Shown here: piece by piece, positions 44,492 to 54,904 of the stretch
Layout of the letters: each line of letters begins with the position of its first letter
Numbering within the stretch: position 1 is the stretch's first letter
Assembly (NCBI RefSeq): GCF_013204885.1
Contig: NZ_JABMKX010000006.1
Coordinates: 310,001 to 374,000, forward strand
DNA length: 64,000 nt
Direction of reading: 5' to 3'
From: Paenibacillus tritici
GTDB lineage: Bacteria; Bacillota; Bacilli; Paenibacillales; Paenibacillaceae
Position numbers and translations under genes: made by a program
The notes under the pieces: model-generated
Database searches by the model: none
Told to the model about the DNA's origin: nothing
What the model saw: the letters and a program-made list of their open reading frames with translations, nothing else

Positions 44492-44624
44492 TGTTGTACA
44501 ACAAAATTAACAGAAATCGTCCCTGAAAACCACATATAAGGTAGCTTATTCTTCGTAAAACAAACAATAAACAAATTAAAACAACATATTTGATGATTAA
44601 TTTGTTGACAACAAAGATTAACGG
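44492..44624. promoter_or_regulatory. Two similar candidate operators between deoR and rhaB
   Basis: TGTTGTACAACAAAATTAAC (44492-44511) and TTGTTGACAACAAAGATTAA (44602-44621) share the TTGT-N1-2-ACAACAAA core followed by ATTAAC. They lie 109 bp apart at the two ends of the divergent region. Each contains the inverted TTGT/ACAA. They are probable binding sites of the adjacent DeoR repressor for both directions. The second contains TTGACA, a good -35. Confidence 0.5.
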
Positions 44625-44679
44625 GAATACGATGAAGAGGTTAGCAATAGCTGAATCTGAAGAAAAAAGGAGGTTCCCC

Positions 44680-46137
44680 ATGACCAACCATATCGCCGTC
44701 GATATCGGCGCCTCCAGCGGACGGCTTGTACTCGGAACCATTGTGGATGGGAGTCTCAAGCTGGAGGAGCTTCACCGCTTCAGCAACGGCTTCACAGAGC
44801 AGGACGGCAATTGCTTCTGGGATATTGATTATTTGTTTCATGAAATTATTGACGGTCTTCACCGGGCAAAGCTCGCAGGCGTTAAGGAATGCACACTCGG
44901 CATTGATACCTGGGCGGTAGATTATGTGCTGCTGGATGCGGAAGGGAAGCGGATCAGGGAAGTGTATGCCTACCGTGACCGCAGGACAGACGGGGTAATG
45001 GAAGAGGTCGCGAAGCAGCTCTCACCGGAGAAGGTGTATGCCAAGACCGGGATTCAGCAGCTCCCCTTCAATACGCTGTATCAGCTCTATGCGCATAACC
45101 GCGAAGAGCTGGCAGCGGCTGACCAGATTCTGATGGTGCCGGATTATCTCTACTACCGGCTTAGCGGACGCAAGATTAATGAGGTCACCAATGCATCCAC
45201 GATGCAGCTTCTGAATCTGGCCTCACGTGATTTCGACCCTGAACTTCTATCCTTTCTGCAGCTCCGCAGAGAACAGTTCGCCCCGCTGACCGAGCCGGGA
45301 GAAGATCTCGGCCTCCTCTCGGCGAATTTGGCCGAGCAGTATGATCTGCCGGATTGCCGTCTGATCTGTGCCGCCACCCATGATACGGCTTCGGCTGTGC
45401 TGGGTGTACCTGCACAGAAGGGGCGATCCTCGGCATACCTCAGCAGCGGCACCTGGTCACTGCTGGGGGTAGAGCTGGATCACCCAATGAATGACAGTAG
45501 AGCCATGGCCGCCAATTATACCAATGAGTGGGGGGCTTACGGCACCTACCGCTTCCTGAAGAATATCATGGGTCTCTGGCTGATTCAGGAAGTACGGAGA
45601 TTGGACGGGGGAAGATACAGCTTCGCCGAACTGGCTACCCTTGCAGGAGAGAGTGAAGGCTTCCGCAGTCTGATTCCGTGCAATGATCCGCGGTTTCTGA
45701 ACCCGGATCATATGATTGAAGAGATCCGCCGGGCCTGCCAGGAGAGCGGTCAGCCTGTTCCGGGGACACCGGGCGAACTCGCCCGCTGTGTCTTGGACAG
45801 TCTGGCGCTATCCTACCGCAGCTATCTGGCAGAGCTGGAAGACCTCACGGGTAAGAGCATCGAAGTACTGCAGATTGTCGGCGGAGGCGCCAATAATGAG
45901 CTGCTGTGCCAGATTACTGCCGATGTCACCGGCAGGGAAGTCCTGGCGGGCCCGACGGAATCAACGGCTCTCGGGAACTTGGCTGTACAGATGATAGAGG
46001 CGGGCCGTATAGCGGATATTCATGAAGCCCGGAGGATGATCAGCCATTCCTTTCCTATCAAGTCCTACCTGCCGCAGCCGCTTCCTGAGCTGGATCAGCT
46101 ACTGGCCCGCTGGGAGCAGCTCCATTCAGGAACTTAA
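44680..46137 (+). CDS. rhaB: Rhamnulokinase
   Basis: A 485-residue FGGY-family kinase that phosphorylates L-rhamnulose at O1. The N-terminal phosphate motif is AVDIGASSGRLVLG, followed by GIDTWAVDYVLLD, the ATP motif YLSSGTWSLLGVE and the FGGY-like QIVGGGANNELLCQ. ATG 44680 has AAAAAGGAGG upstream; the open frame to 44590 is not needed. It is the first gene of rhaB-rhaA-rhaD. Confidence 0.95.
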   Translation: MTNHIAVDIGASSGRLVLGTIVDGSLKLEELHRFSNGFTEQDGNCFWDIDYLFHEIIDGLHRAKLAGVKECTLGIDTWAVDYVLLDAEGKRIREVYAYRDRRTDGVMEEVAKQLSPEKVYAKTGIQQLPFNTLYQLYAHNREELAAADQILMVPDYLYYRLSGRKINEVTNASTMQLLNLASRDFDPELLSFLQLRREQFAPLTEPGEDLGLLSANLAEQYDLPDCRLICAATHDTASAVLGVPAQKGRSSAYLSSGTWSLLGVELDHPMNDSRAMAANYTNEWGAYGTYRFLKNIMGLWLIQEVRRLDGGRYSFAELATLAGESEGFRSLIPCNDPRFLNPDHMIEEIRRACQESGQPVPGTPGELARCVLDSLALSYRSYLAELEDLTGKSIEVLQIVGGGANNELLCQITADVTGREVLAGPTESTALGNLAVQMIEAGRIADIHEARRMISHSFPIKSYLPQPLPELDQLLARWEQLHSGT

Positions 46138-46140
46138 GAA

Positions 46141-46166
46141 GCTTGTGGTCCACCAGACCACCAAGC
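46141..46166 (+). other. Intergenic hairpin between rhaB and rhaA
   Basis: GCTTGTGGTC and GACCACCAAGC pair with one bulge around CACCA, just after the rhaB stop and about 37 bp before rhaA. There is no T-run, so it is probably an mRNA-stability or processing element rather than a terminator. Confidence 0.5.
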
Positions 46167-46203
46167 GGAGCGGACGCTCACAATACGTTTAGGAGGCAAC
46201 AGC

Positions 46204-47460
46204 ATGGATCAGAGCATCACCATTAGTTACAACGAAGCGAAGAAATTATATGCAGCCCACGGAATTGATACAGACGAAGTACTGGAGAGGCTGGCCCGGA
46301 TCAAAATCTCACTCCATTGCTGGCAGGGCGACGATGTGCAGGGGTTCCTGTTCAAGGATAAAGAGCTCAGCGGCGGCATTGCCGTAACCGGCAGCTACCC
46401 CGGGCGGGCCGGTACACCGGATGAGCTGCGCCAGGATCTGGAGAAGGCCCTCTCCCTGATTCCCGGCAAGCACAAGGTCAATCTTCATGCGATCTATGCC
46501 GACACCGACGAGCAGGTGGACCTGGATGAGCTGGAGCCGCGCCATTTCGCCAATTGGGTAACCTGGGCCAAGGAGCAGGGCCTGGGACTTGATTTCAATC
46601 CGACCTGCTTCTCCCATCCGAAGGCGGCAGACGGCTTCACCCTCAGCCATGCCGACGAGGAGATCCGCAGCTTCTGGATTAAGCATTGCAAGGCTTCCCG
46701 CAGAATCGCCGAGCATTTCGGCCGTGAGCTGGGGCAGCCCTGTGTAACGAACTTCTGGGTGCCGGACGGCTATAAAGATACTCCGGTGGACCGACTGGCA
46801 CCGCGTGTACGTCTGAAGGAATCGCTGGATGAAATCTTCAGCGAGGAGATTGATCCGCAGTACAATATTGATGCCGTGGAGAGCAAGCTGTTCGGTATCG
46901 GCTCCGAGAGTTATGTTGTCGGGTCCCATGAATTCTATATGGGGTACGGTCTTACCCGCGGCAAAGCGATCTGTCTGGATGCCGGACATTTCCATCCGAC
47001 GGAAGTGATCTCTAACAAGCTCAGCTCGATCCTGATGTTCAGCGAGCAACTGCTGCTGCATGTCAGCAGACCGGTCCGCTGGGACAGTGACCACGTGGTG
47101 ACGATGGATGACGAGCTGCTGGAAATTGCCCGTGAACTGGTGCGCGGTGATTTGCTGCCGCGCACGAACATCGGCCTCGACTTCTTCGATGGCAGCATCA
47201 ATCATCTCGCGGCCTGGGTGATCGGCACGCGCAATACGATCAAGGCCTTGCTCCGCGCCATGCTGGAGCCGGTAGAGGAGCTTCGGGCTATCGAACGGGC
47301 CGGAGACTACACTTCAAGGCTGGCCCTGGTGGAAGAATTCAAGTCTTATCCGTTCGGTGCAGTCTGGGATTACTACTGCGCTTCACAGGGTACCCCGGTC
47401 CGCGAGCAATGGCTGGCTGAAGTGAAAAGCTATGAGCAGGACGTATTGGCCGGTAGATAA
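46204..47460 (+). CDS. rhaA: L-rhamnose isomerase
   Basis: A 418-residue TIM-barrel isomerase converting L-rhamnose to L-rhamnulose, metal-dependent and cytoplasmic. Family blocks include [35 protein letters not shown] (metal and substrate side) and [18 protein letters not shown]. Length equals the family norm. TAGGAGG precedes the start. Second gene of the rhamnose operon. Confidence 0.96.
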   Translation: MDQSITISYNEAKKLYAAHGIDTDEVLERLARIKISLHCWQGDDVQGFLFKDKELSGGIAVTGSYPGRAGTPDELRQDLEKALSLIPGKHKVNLHAIYADTDEQVDLDELEPRHFANWVTWAKEQGLGLDFNPTCFSHPKAADGFTLSHADEEIRSFWIKHCKASRRIAEHFGRELGQPCVTNFWVPDGYKDTPVDRLAPRVRLKESLDEIFSEEIDPQYNIDAVESKLFGIGSESYVVGSHEFYMGYGLTRGKAICLDAGHFHPTEVISNKLSSILMFSEQLLLHVSRPVRWDSDHVVTMDDELLEIARELVRGDLLPRTNIGLDFFDGSINHLAAWVIGTRNTIKALLRAMLEPVEELRAIERAGDYTSRLALVEEFKSYPFGAVWDYYCASQGTPVREQWLAEVKSYEQDVLAGR

Positions 47461-47524
47461 GGTCAGGCCGCTGACATAACAAGTACCCTCACGCTGAAGG
47501 TGCATATAGAAGGAGAGAAAATAT

Positions 47525-48370
47525 ATGAGTACTTCCGTAATAGAAACCAAAGGGTATCATTCCGGCGTTATGGCGCCTTTTATCCAGGAAATGTCCGAAA
47601 TCACCCATCACATGTGGTCCTTGGGCTGGGATGAGCTGAACGGGGGCAATGTCAGTTATCTGCTGGATGAAGAAGAGGTTGCGAGGTATATCCATATCGG
47701 TGAGCCGCTGCGTACGATCAGCCTTACCTTCCCTGTAAGCGAGCTGGCAGGCAGGTACTTCATTGTAACCGGCTCCGGCAAATACTTCCGCAATGTGATC
47801 AAGGACCCGGAGGCTAATCTTGGAGTGCTTCGTGTCAGTGACAGCGGCGGGAGCGTGGAGGTACTGTGGGGTCTGCGTAACGGCGCGGTTCCGACAAGTG
47901 AGCTGGCTTCCCATTTCATGAGCCATATTGAACGGCTGAAGGTTGATCCTGCGCACCGTATCGTGCTGCACACCCATGCGACGAATGTGATTGCCATGAC
48001 CTTTACCCATGATCTGGATGAGCTGAAATTCACCAAGACCCTGTGGGAAATGTGCACAGAATGTCTGGTTGTCTTCCCGGACGGTGTCAGCGTCATTCCC
48101 TGGATGGTGCCGGGCAGCAGTGCCATCGGCCGGGCTACGGCTGACAAAATGAAAGACTACCGCGTCGTCATCTGGCCGCAGCACGGAATCTTTGTGACCG
48201 GCGCGACGATGGACGCCACGTTCGGCCTGGTTGAAACGATTGAGAAGGCCGCGATTGTCTATAATCTGATCGGCGGAAGAGAGATCAGACAGAAGATTAC
48301 CGATCAGCAGTTGGCTGATCTGGCTGCAGCCTTCCATGTCACTCCCAAAGCCGGTGTTCTGGATTTGTAG
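47525..48370 (+). CDS. rhaD: Rhamnulose-1-phosphate aldolase
   Basis: A 281-residue class II zinc aldolase that splits rhamnulose 1-phosphate into DHAP and L-lactaldehyde. The zinc histidines are in [11 protein letters not shown] and [21 protein letters not shown] and TGSGKYFRN are phosphate- and substrate-binding blocks. GAAGGAGAG is upstream of the ATG. No lactaldehyde dehydrogenase or reductase of the FucO type and no RhaM mutarotase are in the window. Confidence 0.95.
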   Translation: MSTSVIETKGYHSGVMAPFIQEMSEITHHMWSLGWDELNGGNVSYLLDEEEVARYIHIGEPLRTISLTFPVSELAGRYFIVTGSGKYFRNVIKDPEANLGVLRVSDSGGSVEVLWGLRNGAVPTSELASHFMSHIERLKVDPAHRIVLHTHATNVIAMTFTHDLDELKFTKTLWEMCTECLVVFPDGVSVIPWMVPGSSAIGRATADKMKDYRVVIWPQHGIFVTGATMDATFGLVETIEKAAIVYNLIGGREIRQKITDQQLADLAAAFHVTPKAGVLDL

Positions 48371-48418
48371 ATTGGATAGAATATAATCTGCGGATTTGCT
48401 TTTGCTGCTGAGAAGCGT

Positions 48419-48451
48419 CATAATATGCTTACTTAAAGTAATCATATTATG
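48419..48451. promoter_or_regulatory. 33-bp palindrome in front of the Old Yellow Enzyme gene
   Basis: CATAATATG and CATATTATG form the outer arms, TTACTT and AAGTAA the inner arms, centred on 48435. 15 of 16 symmetric pairs match. It lies immediately before the ribosome-binding site of the flavin oxidoreductase and downstream of a TATAAT at 48382-48387. It is the kind of site bound by dimeric redox-sensing or MarR/HxlR-type repressors; the identity of the regulator is unknown. Confidence 0.6.
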
Positions 48452-48466
48452 AAACGGAGGCAAATT

Positions 48467-49561
48467 ATGAACGTTGATCCATTGTTTGAACCGTTTGAAG
48501 GCGGAGGCCTGTCGCTGAGCAACCGGGTAGTCATGGCACCCATGACACGTGCGCAGTCACCTGGAGGGGTAGCCGGACCTGAGGTGGCGGCGTATTACCG
48601 CCGCCGGGCGGAAGGCGGAGTAGGCTTGATCGTTACCGAAGGCACAGCCATCAATCATCCGGCAGCGGTCAGCCATCAGGATATCCCGAATATTCACGGC
48701 GAAGCCTCCCTGGAGGGATGGGCGCAGGTCGTGCGGGAGGTGCACGCAGCCGGAGGCAAGATTATTCCTCAGCTATGGCATGTGGGTATGGCCCGCAGCA
48801 TTGGTGACCTGCCCAACGCTTCGGCGCTGCCTATCGGCCCGTCCGGCCTTAACCTGGCCGGGGAGCAGGTTACCGAGCCGATGACCAAGAGCGAGATTCA
48901 GGGGATTGTCAGTGCCTTTGCCCAGGCGGCCAAGGATGCCAAAGCCATCGGCTTCGACGGCATTGAGCTCCATGGTGCCCACGGTTACCTGATCGACCAG
49001 TTCTTCTGGGAGAAGACCAACCGCCGGACCGATGAATACGGCGGGGATCTTGAAGCGCGGACCACGTTCGCAGTGGAAGTAATTGATGCCTGCCGCCGCG
49101 CGGTAGGACCGGATTTCCCGATTGTCCTCCGCTTCTCACAGTGGAAGGCCGGAGCCTATGACGCCAAGTTGGCAGAGACCCCCGAAGACCTCGCCCGCTT
49201 CCTGACACCGCTCAGCAATGCGGGGGTGGATATCTTCCACTGCTCCACCCGGCGCTTCTGGGAGCCGGAATTCGCAGGCTCTGAGCTTAACCTGGCGGGC
49301 TGGACCAAGAAGATTACAGGCAAACCGACGATTACCGTAGGTTCTGTCGGCCTGGACAGCGCATTCACCAGTGCGGTTACGGAGAAGAATGAGGATGACA
49401 ACCTTGAGCGGCTGCTGCTGCGGCTGGATAAGGAAGAATTCGATCTGGTGGCGGTAGGCAGAGCCTTGATCAGCGATCCGGCTTGGCCTGCCAAAGTGCA
49501 GGCAGGCAAGACGGACGAGATTATTCCGTTCACCTCCGAGGCGACCAAGACTTTGTATTAA
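48467..49561 (+). CDS. NADH:flavin oxidoreductase, Old Yellow Enzyme family
   Basis: A 364-residue FMN-dependent TIM-barrel ene-reductase. The flavin and substrate motif IELHGAHGYLIDQFFW supplies the active-site His pair, and the N-terminus (LFEPF...NRVVMAPMTRA) and C-terminal VGRALISDPAWPAKV are typical. ATG 48467 has CGGAGG 6 bp upstream; an in-frame ATG at 48449 lies inside the palindrome. It follows rhaD by 96 bp but has its own TATAAT and palindrome, so it is probably regulated separately, perhaps in electrophile or redox stress. A role in lactaldehyde handling cannot be excluded. Confidence 0.9.
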   Translation: MNVDPLFEPFEGGGLSLSNRVVMAPMTRAQSPGGVAGPEVAAYYRRRAEGGVGLIVTEGTAINHPAAVSHQDIPNIHGEASLEGWAQVVREVHAAGGKIIPQLWHVGMARSIGDLPNASALPIGPSGLNLAGEQVTEPMTKSEIQGIVSAFAQAAKDAKAIGFDGIELHGAHGYLIDQFFWEKTNRRTDEYGGDLEARTTFAVEVIDACRRAVGPDFPIVLRFSQWKAGAYDAKLAETPEDLARFLTPLSNAGVDIFHCSTRRFWEPEFAGSELNLAGWTKKITGKPTITVGSVGLDSAFTSAVTEKNEDDNLERLLLRLDKEEFDLVAVGRALISDPAWPAKVQAGKTDEIIPFTSEATKTLY

Positions 49562-49580
49562 TAGATAGAGCCTGACCGGT

Positions 49581-49652
49581 AACACCCTATGCGATGCCAT
49601 TCTGATAGACTTCAAGTTTATCCGCTATGGCTGCTCGCATGGGGTGTTTTTT
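49581..49652 (+). terminator. Terminator with long apical region
   Basis: AACACCCTATGCGA pairs with TCGCATGGGGTGTT, followed by TTTTT. The roughly 40-nt loop region may fold further. Confidence 0.7.
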
Positions 49653-49752
49653 GCGCGTGAATCTGAATAATGCCAATGTGCCAACACTCTTCTAGTATCT
49701 CTCGAATATTGCTATTAACGAGGCTGAATTTAGGTTGAGAGGAGAGCTGGCA

Positions 49753-50724
<972 letters not shown>

Positions 50725-50780
50725 GACTCCTTGCGGTAAGCTGACTGAACTGAATAAGTCCGGAACCCTAAAAAAAACCA

Positions 50781-51070
50781 AACACAATTGGACTGGACGC
50801 ACCGCGTAGGCCGAATGTAATCGAAAAACCAAACACAATTGGACTGGACGCACCGCGTAGGCCGAATGTAATCGGAAAACCGAACACAATTGGACTGGGT
50901 GCGCCGCTTAAGCCGAATGTAATCGGAAAACCGAACACAATTGGACTGGGTGCGCCACGTAAGCCAAATGTAATCGGAAAACCGAACACAATTGGATTGG
51001 GTACGCCACGTAAGCCAAATGTAATCGGAAAACCGAACACAATTGGATTGGTAGCGCCGCGTAGGCCGTA
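50781..51070. repeat. Array C: six tandem 51-bp repeats
   Basis: AACACAATTGGA(C/T)TGG starts at 50781, 50832, 50883, 50934, 50985 and 51036, exactly 51 bp apart. It is followed in each unit by a GCGCC-type block, a GTA(G/A)GCC or TTAAGCC block, and (C/A)(G/A)AATGTAATCGGAAAACC. CCGA/TCGG around ATGTAA forms a small inverted repeat in most units. The unit sequence is unrelated to arrays A and B. It occupies the 550-bp gap between the collagen-like gene and miaB. The remaining part (51071-51210) shows nothing except the promoter at 51211. Confidence 0.9.
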
Positions 51071-51210
51071 GGCCGGATGCCCCTGAAACGGATCGACCCT
51101 CTTATGAACGCCCTAGCCGTTCCTGCGTGCCCTGTCTTTCTGCTGATTGCGGGAAGGCTTTTCTTTTGCGGAGATCCTGTATCTGAGAATGGATTAACTT
51201 GGGAGCGCTA

Positions 51211-51219
51211 TGATATAAT
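51211..51219 (+). promoter_or_regulatory. Extended -10 promoter of miaB-ricA
   Basis: TGATATAAT is a perfect TATAAT with an upstream TG, 56 bp before miaB. No convincing -35 is seen. Confidence 0.55.
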
Positions 51220-51274
51220 TTTACATTAGTGAAGCCTATGAATTGAAGCAAATCCACAGAGGACGTGATGCAGC

Positions 51275-52861
51275 ATGGCGAAGGGGAATAACGGTTCCAC
51301 GGACATGAACTCCGCTCAGGGGAGCAAGGACTACTCTAAATATTTCGATTATAGCGATGCCAGAATCATCAGCGAATCCGAGGGCAAGACCACCTACCGG
51401 ATCAAAGGCAGAAACGTGCAGATCAACAGCCAGCCCGATTATAAAGAAGGCAAGCGCCGGGGCAAGGAAGAGATTGAGGTCCACTATCATTTCGAGATTC
51501 CGCCGGAGATGGAGGATTTCGGACGCGGCAAAACCTATCATATCACCACCTACGGCTGCCAGATGAATGAACACGATACCGAGACGATGAAGGGGATGCT
51601 GGAGCAATTGGGCTACCGGGCGGCGGAAGACCGCAGAGAGGCGGATATCATTCTGCTGAATACCTGTGCGATCCGCGAGAATGCGGAAGATAAGGTGTTC
51701 GGGGAGCTGGGCCATCTCAAGACCCTGAAGCTGGAGAAGCCGGGCCTGCTGCTCGGGATCTGCGGCTGCATGTCCCAGGAGGAGGGCGTGGTCAACCGGA
51801 TTATGGCGCGGCACAGCTTCGTGGATCTGATCTTTGGTACGCACAATATTCACCGGCTGCCGGAGCTGATTAAGGAAGCGGTGTTCAGCCGGGAGCTGGT
51901 GATCGAGGTCTGGTCCAAGGAAGGCGACATCATCGAGAACCTGCCGAAGAAGCGGGAAGGGCTGCGCGCCTGGGTGAACATCATGTACGGCTGTGACAAG
52001 TTCTGTACCTACTGCATTGTGCCGTTCACGCGGGGCAAAGAGCGCAGCAGACGTCCGGAGGATGTCATTGCCGAGGTGCGGGAGCTGGCCCGTCAGGGCT
52101 TCAAGGAAGTGACGCTGCTGGGGCAGAATGTTAACGCCTACGGGAAGGATTTCACAGACATCGACTATACCTTCGGCGACCTGATGGACGACATGCGGCG
52201 GATCGACCTTCCGCGTATCCGGTTCATGACCTCGCATCCGCGTGATTTTGATGATAAATTGATTCATGTGCTGGGTAAAGGCGGCAATCTGGTGGAGCAT
52301 ATCCATCTGCCGGTGCAGTCGGGAAGTACCGCGGTGCTGAAGCGGATGAGCCGCAAGTATACCCGTGAAGGGTACCTGGAGCTGGTCCGCAAGATCAAGG
52401 CAGGCGTGCCGGACGCGGTGCTGACGACGGATATTATTGTCGGCTTCCCCGGAGAAACGGAGGAGCAGTTCGAGGAGACACTGTCCCTGGTGCGCGAAGT
52501 AGGGTATGATATGGCGTATACCTTCATTTATTCTCCGCGCGAAGGTACACCTGCTGCTGCCATGGAGGATAATGTTCCATCAGAAGTCAAGAGCGTGCGT
52601 CTGCAGCGCCTTAACGATCTGATCAAAGCGCAGAGCCGGCTGGGGAATGAGCGGATGCTGGGCAAGCTGGTCGAGGTTCTGGTGGAAGGCGAGAGCAAGA
52701 ATAATGCCCGGATGCTGGCCGGACGTACCCGTGACAGTAAGCTGGTGCATTTTGAAGGCCCGTCATCTCTTATCGGTACGCTGGTGCAGGTGAGAATCAC
52801 AGATGCGAAGACATGGTACATCAAAGGGGACTATCAGGCGGAAGCCGCAGCGGTCCTCTAA
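51275..52861 (+). CDS. miaB: tRNA-2-methylthio-N6-dimethylallyladenosine synthase (MiaB)
   Basis: A 528-residue radical-SAM methylthiotransferase that adds a methylthio group to i6A37 of tRNAs. The N-terminal UPF0004 domain carries the auxiliary-cluster cysteines C95 (TYGCQMN), C131 ([10 protein letters not shown]) and C163/C165 (GICGCMSQ). The radical SAM motif is CDKFCTYC (C240, C244, C247), and a TRAM domain lies at the C-terminus. The about 70-residue N-terminal extension is usual in Bacillales. It is followed 24 bp later by ricA, as in Bacillus subtilis ymcB-ymcA. Confidence 0.96.
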   Translation: MAKGNNGSTDMNSAQGSKDYSKYFDYSDARIISESEGKTTYRIKGRNVQINSQPDYKEGKRRGKEEIEVHYHFEIPPEMEDFGRGKTYHITTYGCQMNEHDTETMKGMLEQLGYRAAEDRREADIILLNTCAIRENAEDKVFGELGHLKTLKLEKPGLLLGICGCMSQEEGVVNRIMARHSFVDLIFGTHNIHRLPELIKEAVFSRELVIEVWSKEGDIIENLPKKREGLRAWVNIMYGCDKFCTYCIVPFTRGKERSRRPEDVIAEVRELARQGFKEVTLLGQNVNAYGKDFTDIDYTFGDLMDDMRRIDLPRIRFMTSHPRDFDDKLIHVLGKGGNLVEHIHLPVQSGSTAVLKRMSRKYTREGYLELVRKIKAGVPDAVLTTDIIVGFPGETEEQFEETLSLVREVGYDMAYTFIYSPREGTPAAAMEDNVPSEVKSVRLQRLNDLIKAQSRLGNERMLGKLVEVLVEGESKNNARMLAGRTRDSKLVHFEGPSSLIGTLVQVRITDAKTWYIKGDYQAEAAAVL

Positions 52862-52885
52862 TTATAGAGAAATGGGGCGAGAAGA

Positions 52886-53338
52886 ATGAGCCAGGAAGAA
52901 GCACGTTTGAATGAATATGGCATGCAGACCCACCATACCCGCGATCTGATCGTACGTGAAGATATTATGGGCAAAGCCAAGGATCTGGCTGCTCTCATCT
53001 CCACGAGTGAGGAGGTCCGCCATTTCCAGCAGGCCGAGCAGAAGATTCTGAATCACGAGCGTGTGCAGGGGCTCATTGCAACCATTAAGAAGAAGCAGAA
53101 GGAGATTGTGGCCTTCGAGAGCTTCAAGAATCAGGCGATGGTAGAGAAGATAGAACGTGAAATCGAAGTGCTGCAGGATGAGATCGACAGTATCCCGGTA
53201 GTGAACGAGTTCCAGCAGAGCCAGAGCGATATCAATTATCTGCTGCAGATGGTCATTTCCGTCATTAGGGATACCGTCTCCGATAAAATCAATGTGGAAG
53301 CAGGCACCGAAGCGCCGCCATCCACTTGCGGTGATTAA
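52886..53338 (+). CDS. ricA: RicA (YmcA), component of the RicAFT complex
   Basis: A 150-residue, largely helical YlbF/YmcA-family protein. In Bacillus subtilis RicA, RicF (YlbF) and RicT (YaaT) form a complex carrying iron-sulfur clusters that promotes RNase Y-dependent mRNA maturation and affects sporulation, competence and biofilm formation. The conserved core is VRHFQQAEQKILNHERVQ followed by a long helix. A single C-terminal Cys (PPSTCGD) would be the cluster-ligand position. The miaB-ricA neighbourhood strongly supports the name over the paralogue YlbF. Confidence 0.9.
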   Translation: MSQEEARLNEYGMQTHHTRDLIVREDIMGKAKDLAALISTSEEVRHFQQAEQKILNHERVQGLIATIKKKQKEIVAFESFKNQAMVEKIEREIEVLQDEIDSIPVVNEFQQSQSDINYLLQMVISVIRDTVSDKINVEAGTEAPPSTCGD

Positions 53339-53349
53339 GGAATATCTCC

Positions 53350-53376
53350 GGGGCGGATGTGAATCCGTCCCTTTTT
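53350..53376 (+). terminator. Terminator of miaB-ricA
   Basis: GGGGCGGAT pairs with ATCCGTCCC (one mismatch) around GTGA, followed by five Ts. Confidence 0.85.
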
Positions 53377-53475
53377 ACATATCTGCGGCCGGCTCGCGGT
53401 TGATTTTGGGCAGACAGGTTTGGTACATTAAAAGATACGAACAACAACAATAGCTGCGGCAAAGGATGATATATA

Positions 53476-54246
53476 GTGAGTGAGAACGCGGAACCAACCT
53501 ATAACGCCAAAAAATATCGCACTCCGGATGGTGTTCCGGCGGATATTGTCATGTTTACGCTGACCAAACGCGAACGGAAGACCGTTACGAAGACCCTTCC
53601 TCTGCGGGAGCTGAAGGTGATGCTGGTCCGGCGCAAAAAATGGCCGTGTGCGGGCATGTGGGCCCTGCCGGGCGGCTTCTGCCAGGAGGATGAGTCGATT
53701 TACGATGCGGCTACACGCGAGCTCAAGGAAGAAACGGGCGTAGACGGCGGACATTTGGAATATCTCGGCGTCTATAGCCAGCCGGGCCGTGATCCGCGCG
53801 GCTGGATCATCAGCCATGCTTTTTTCGCCCTGGTAGAGGAGTGGATGCTGGAGCAGCGGCAGGCCTCGGATGATGCAGGTGAGGTAGGCCTGTTCACCCT
53901 GCAGGAAGCGCTGGAGGAGCTGGAGCTGGCGTTCGACCACCATGATATCATTACCGACGCTTACCTGCGGATTCAGCAGCAGATGCTGCAGACCACGATT
54001 GCCCGGCAGTTTCTGCCCCGTCATTTCACGCTGAGTGAGCTGTATCAGGTCATCCAGACAGTCGTGCCTGAATTCAAGGAACCGAATTTTATCCGCAAAA
54101 TTACGTCAACACGCAGCCGTCAGGGTATATTAAAAGAAGTGAGCGATGAAGAAGGCAATCCGCTCAGCTCCAATCAATATTCCCAGCGTCCGGCACAGCT
54201 CTATATGTTTACAGATCATGAGCCGTTATTATCCATCTATACTTAA
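53476..54246 (+). CDS. Nudix hydrolase with C-terminal winged-helix-like region (NrtR-like)
   Basis: A 256-residue protein. Residues about 20-165 are a Nudix domain with a full canonical box (GGFCQEDESIYDAATRELKE, then ETGV), so hydrolysis, probably of ADP-ribose, is possible. Residues about 170-250 (HFTLSELYQVIQTV, then FIRKITSTRSRQGIL) have the pattern of the C-terminal winged helix of NrtR regulators. NrtR represses NAD-biosynthesis genes and senses ADP-ribose. The two NAD-salvage genes directly downstream support this. It starts with GTG 53476. Alternative: a plain ADP-ribose pyrophosphatase. Confidence 0.82.
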   Translation: MSENAEPTYNAKKYRTPDGVPADIVMFTLTKRERKTVTKTLPLRELKVMLVRRKKWPCAGMWALPGGFCQEDESIYDAATRELKEETGVDGGHLEYLGVYSQPGRDPRGWIISHAFFALVEEWMLEQRQASDDAGEVGLFTLQEALEELELAFDHHDIITDAYLRIQQQMLQTTIARQFLPRHFTLSELYQVIQTVVPEFKEPNFIRKITSTRSRQGILKEVSDEEGNPLSSNQYSQRPAQLYMFTDHEPLLSIYT

Positions 54247-54263
54247 GCTTCCCTAAGCTTAAG
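54242..54263 (+). other. Perfect hairpin spanning the Nudix stop codon
   Basis: CTTAAGCTT, loop CCCT, AAGCTTAAG: nine perfect pairs covering the TAA stop, about 31 bp before pncA. It has no T-run. It could influence coupling of the Nudix gene and pncA or be a protein-binding site. Confidence 0.5.
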
Positions 54264-54294
54264 CCTACTTCACTTTTAGGAGGTTACCCTGCCC

Positions 54295-54837
54295 ATGAGA
54301 GCACTGATTGTTATTGATTTCACCAATGATTTTATTGACGGGAATCTGCCTGTAGGCCAGCCCGGCATTGATATTGCGCCCAGAGTAAGCGAGCTTACGG
54401 AGCAATTCGTGCAGAGCGGGGATTATGTCGTGATGGCGGTAGACTTGCACGAAGCCAATGATCCGCACCATCCGGAGAGCAAGCTGTTTCCGCCCCATAA
54501 TCTGCGGGGAAGCCGGGGGCGTGAGCTGTACGGCACCCTGAAGGCTGTATACGAGGAGAACCGCGAAGCGATCACCTGGATGGACAAAACGCGGTACAGC
54601 GCCTTCTGCGGCACAGATCTTGCGCTCAAGCTGCGTGAACGGGGCATTACCGAGCTTCACCTGATCGGGGTATGTACTGATATCTGTGTGCTTCATACCG
54701 CAGTGGATGCCTACAACAACGGCTTTGCCATTACGGTGCATGAGGATGCAGTAGCCAGCTTCAATCCGGGCGGCCATGTGTGGGCGCTGGGACACTTCAC
54801 CGGAAGTCTCGGGGCGAAGGTCGTCAAGGCGGAATAG
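54295..54837 (+). CDS. pncA: Nicotinamidase
   Basis: A 180-residue isochorismatase-fold amidase: nicotinamide to nicotinate plus ammonia. The catalytic triad is D8 (IVIDFTNDF), K98 (MDKTRYSAF) and C131 (GVCTDICVLHTA). D50, H52 and a His in NDPHHP are positioned for metal binding. The length is typical of short bacterial nicotinamidases. TAGGAGG precedes the ATG. It is followed by pncB, giving both steps of nicotinamide salvage to nicotinate mononucleotide. Confidence 0.92.
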   Translation: MRALIVIDFTNDFIDGNLPVGQPGIDIAPRVSELTEQFVQSGDYVVMAVDLHEANDPHHPESKLFPPHNLRGSRGRELYGTLKAVYEENREAITWMDKTRYSAFCGTDLALKLRERGITELHLIGVCTDICVLHTAVDAYNNGFAITVHEDAVASFNPGGHVWALGHFTGSLGAKVVKAE

Positions 54838-54904
54838 AGATTCGTGGAACAATATAGCAAGGGCTGAGTTTAATACAACAGTGTAACTACTAGGAGATGA
54901 AGAC

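Noticed and set aside
50768..51040. 90-residue minus-strand frame of FGFPITFGLRG repeats
   Set aside because: Array C read antisense; no ribosome-binding site and no neighbour on that strand.
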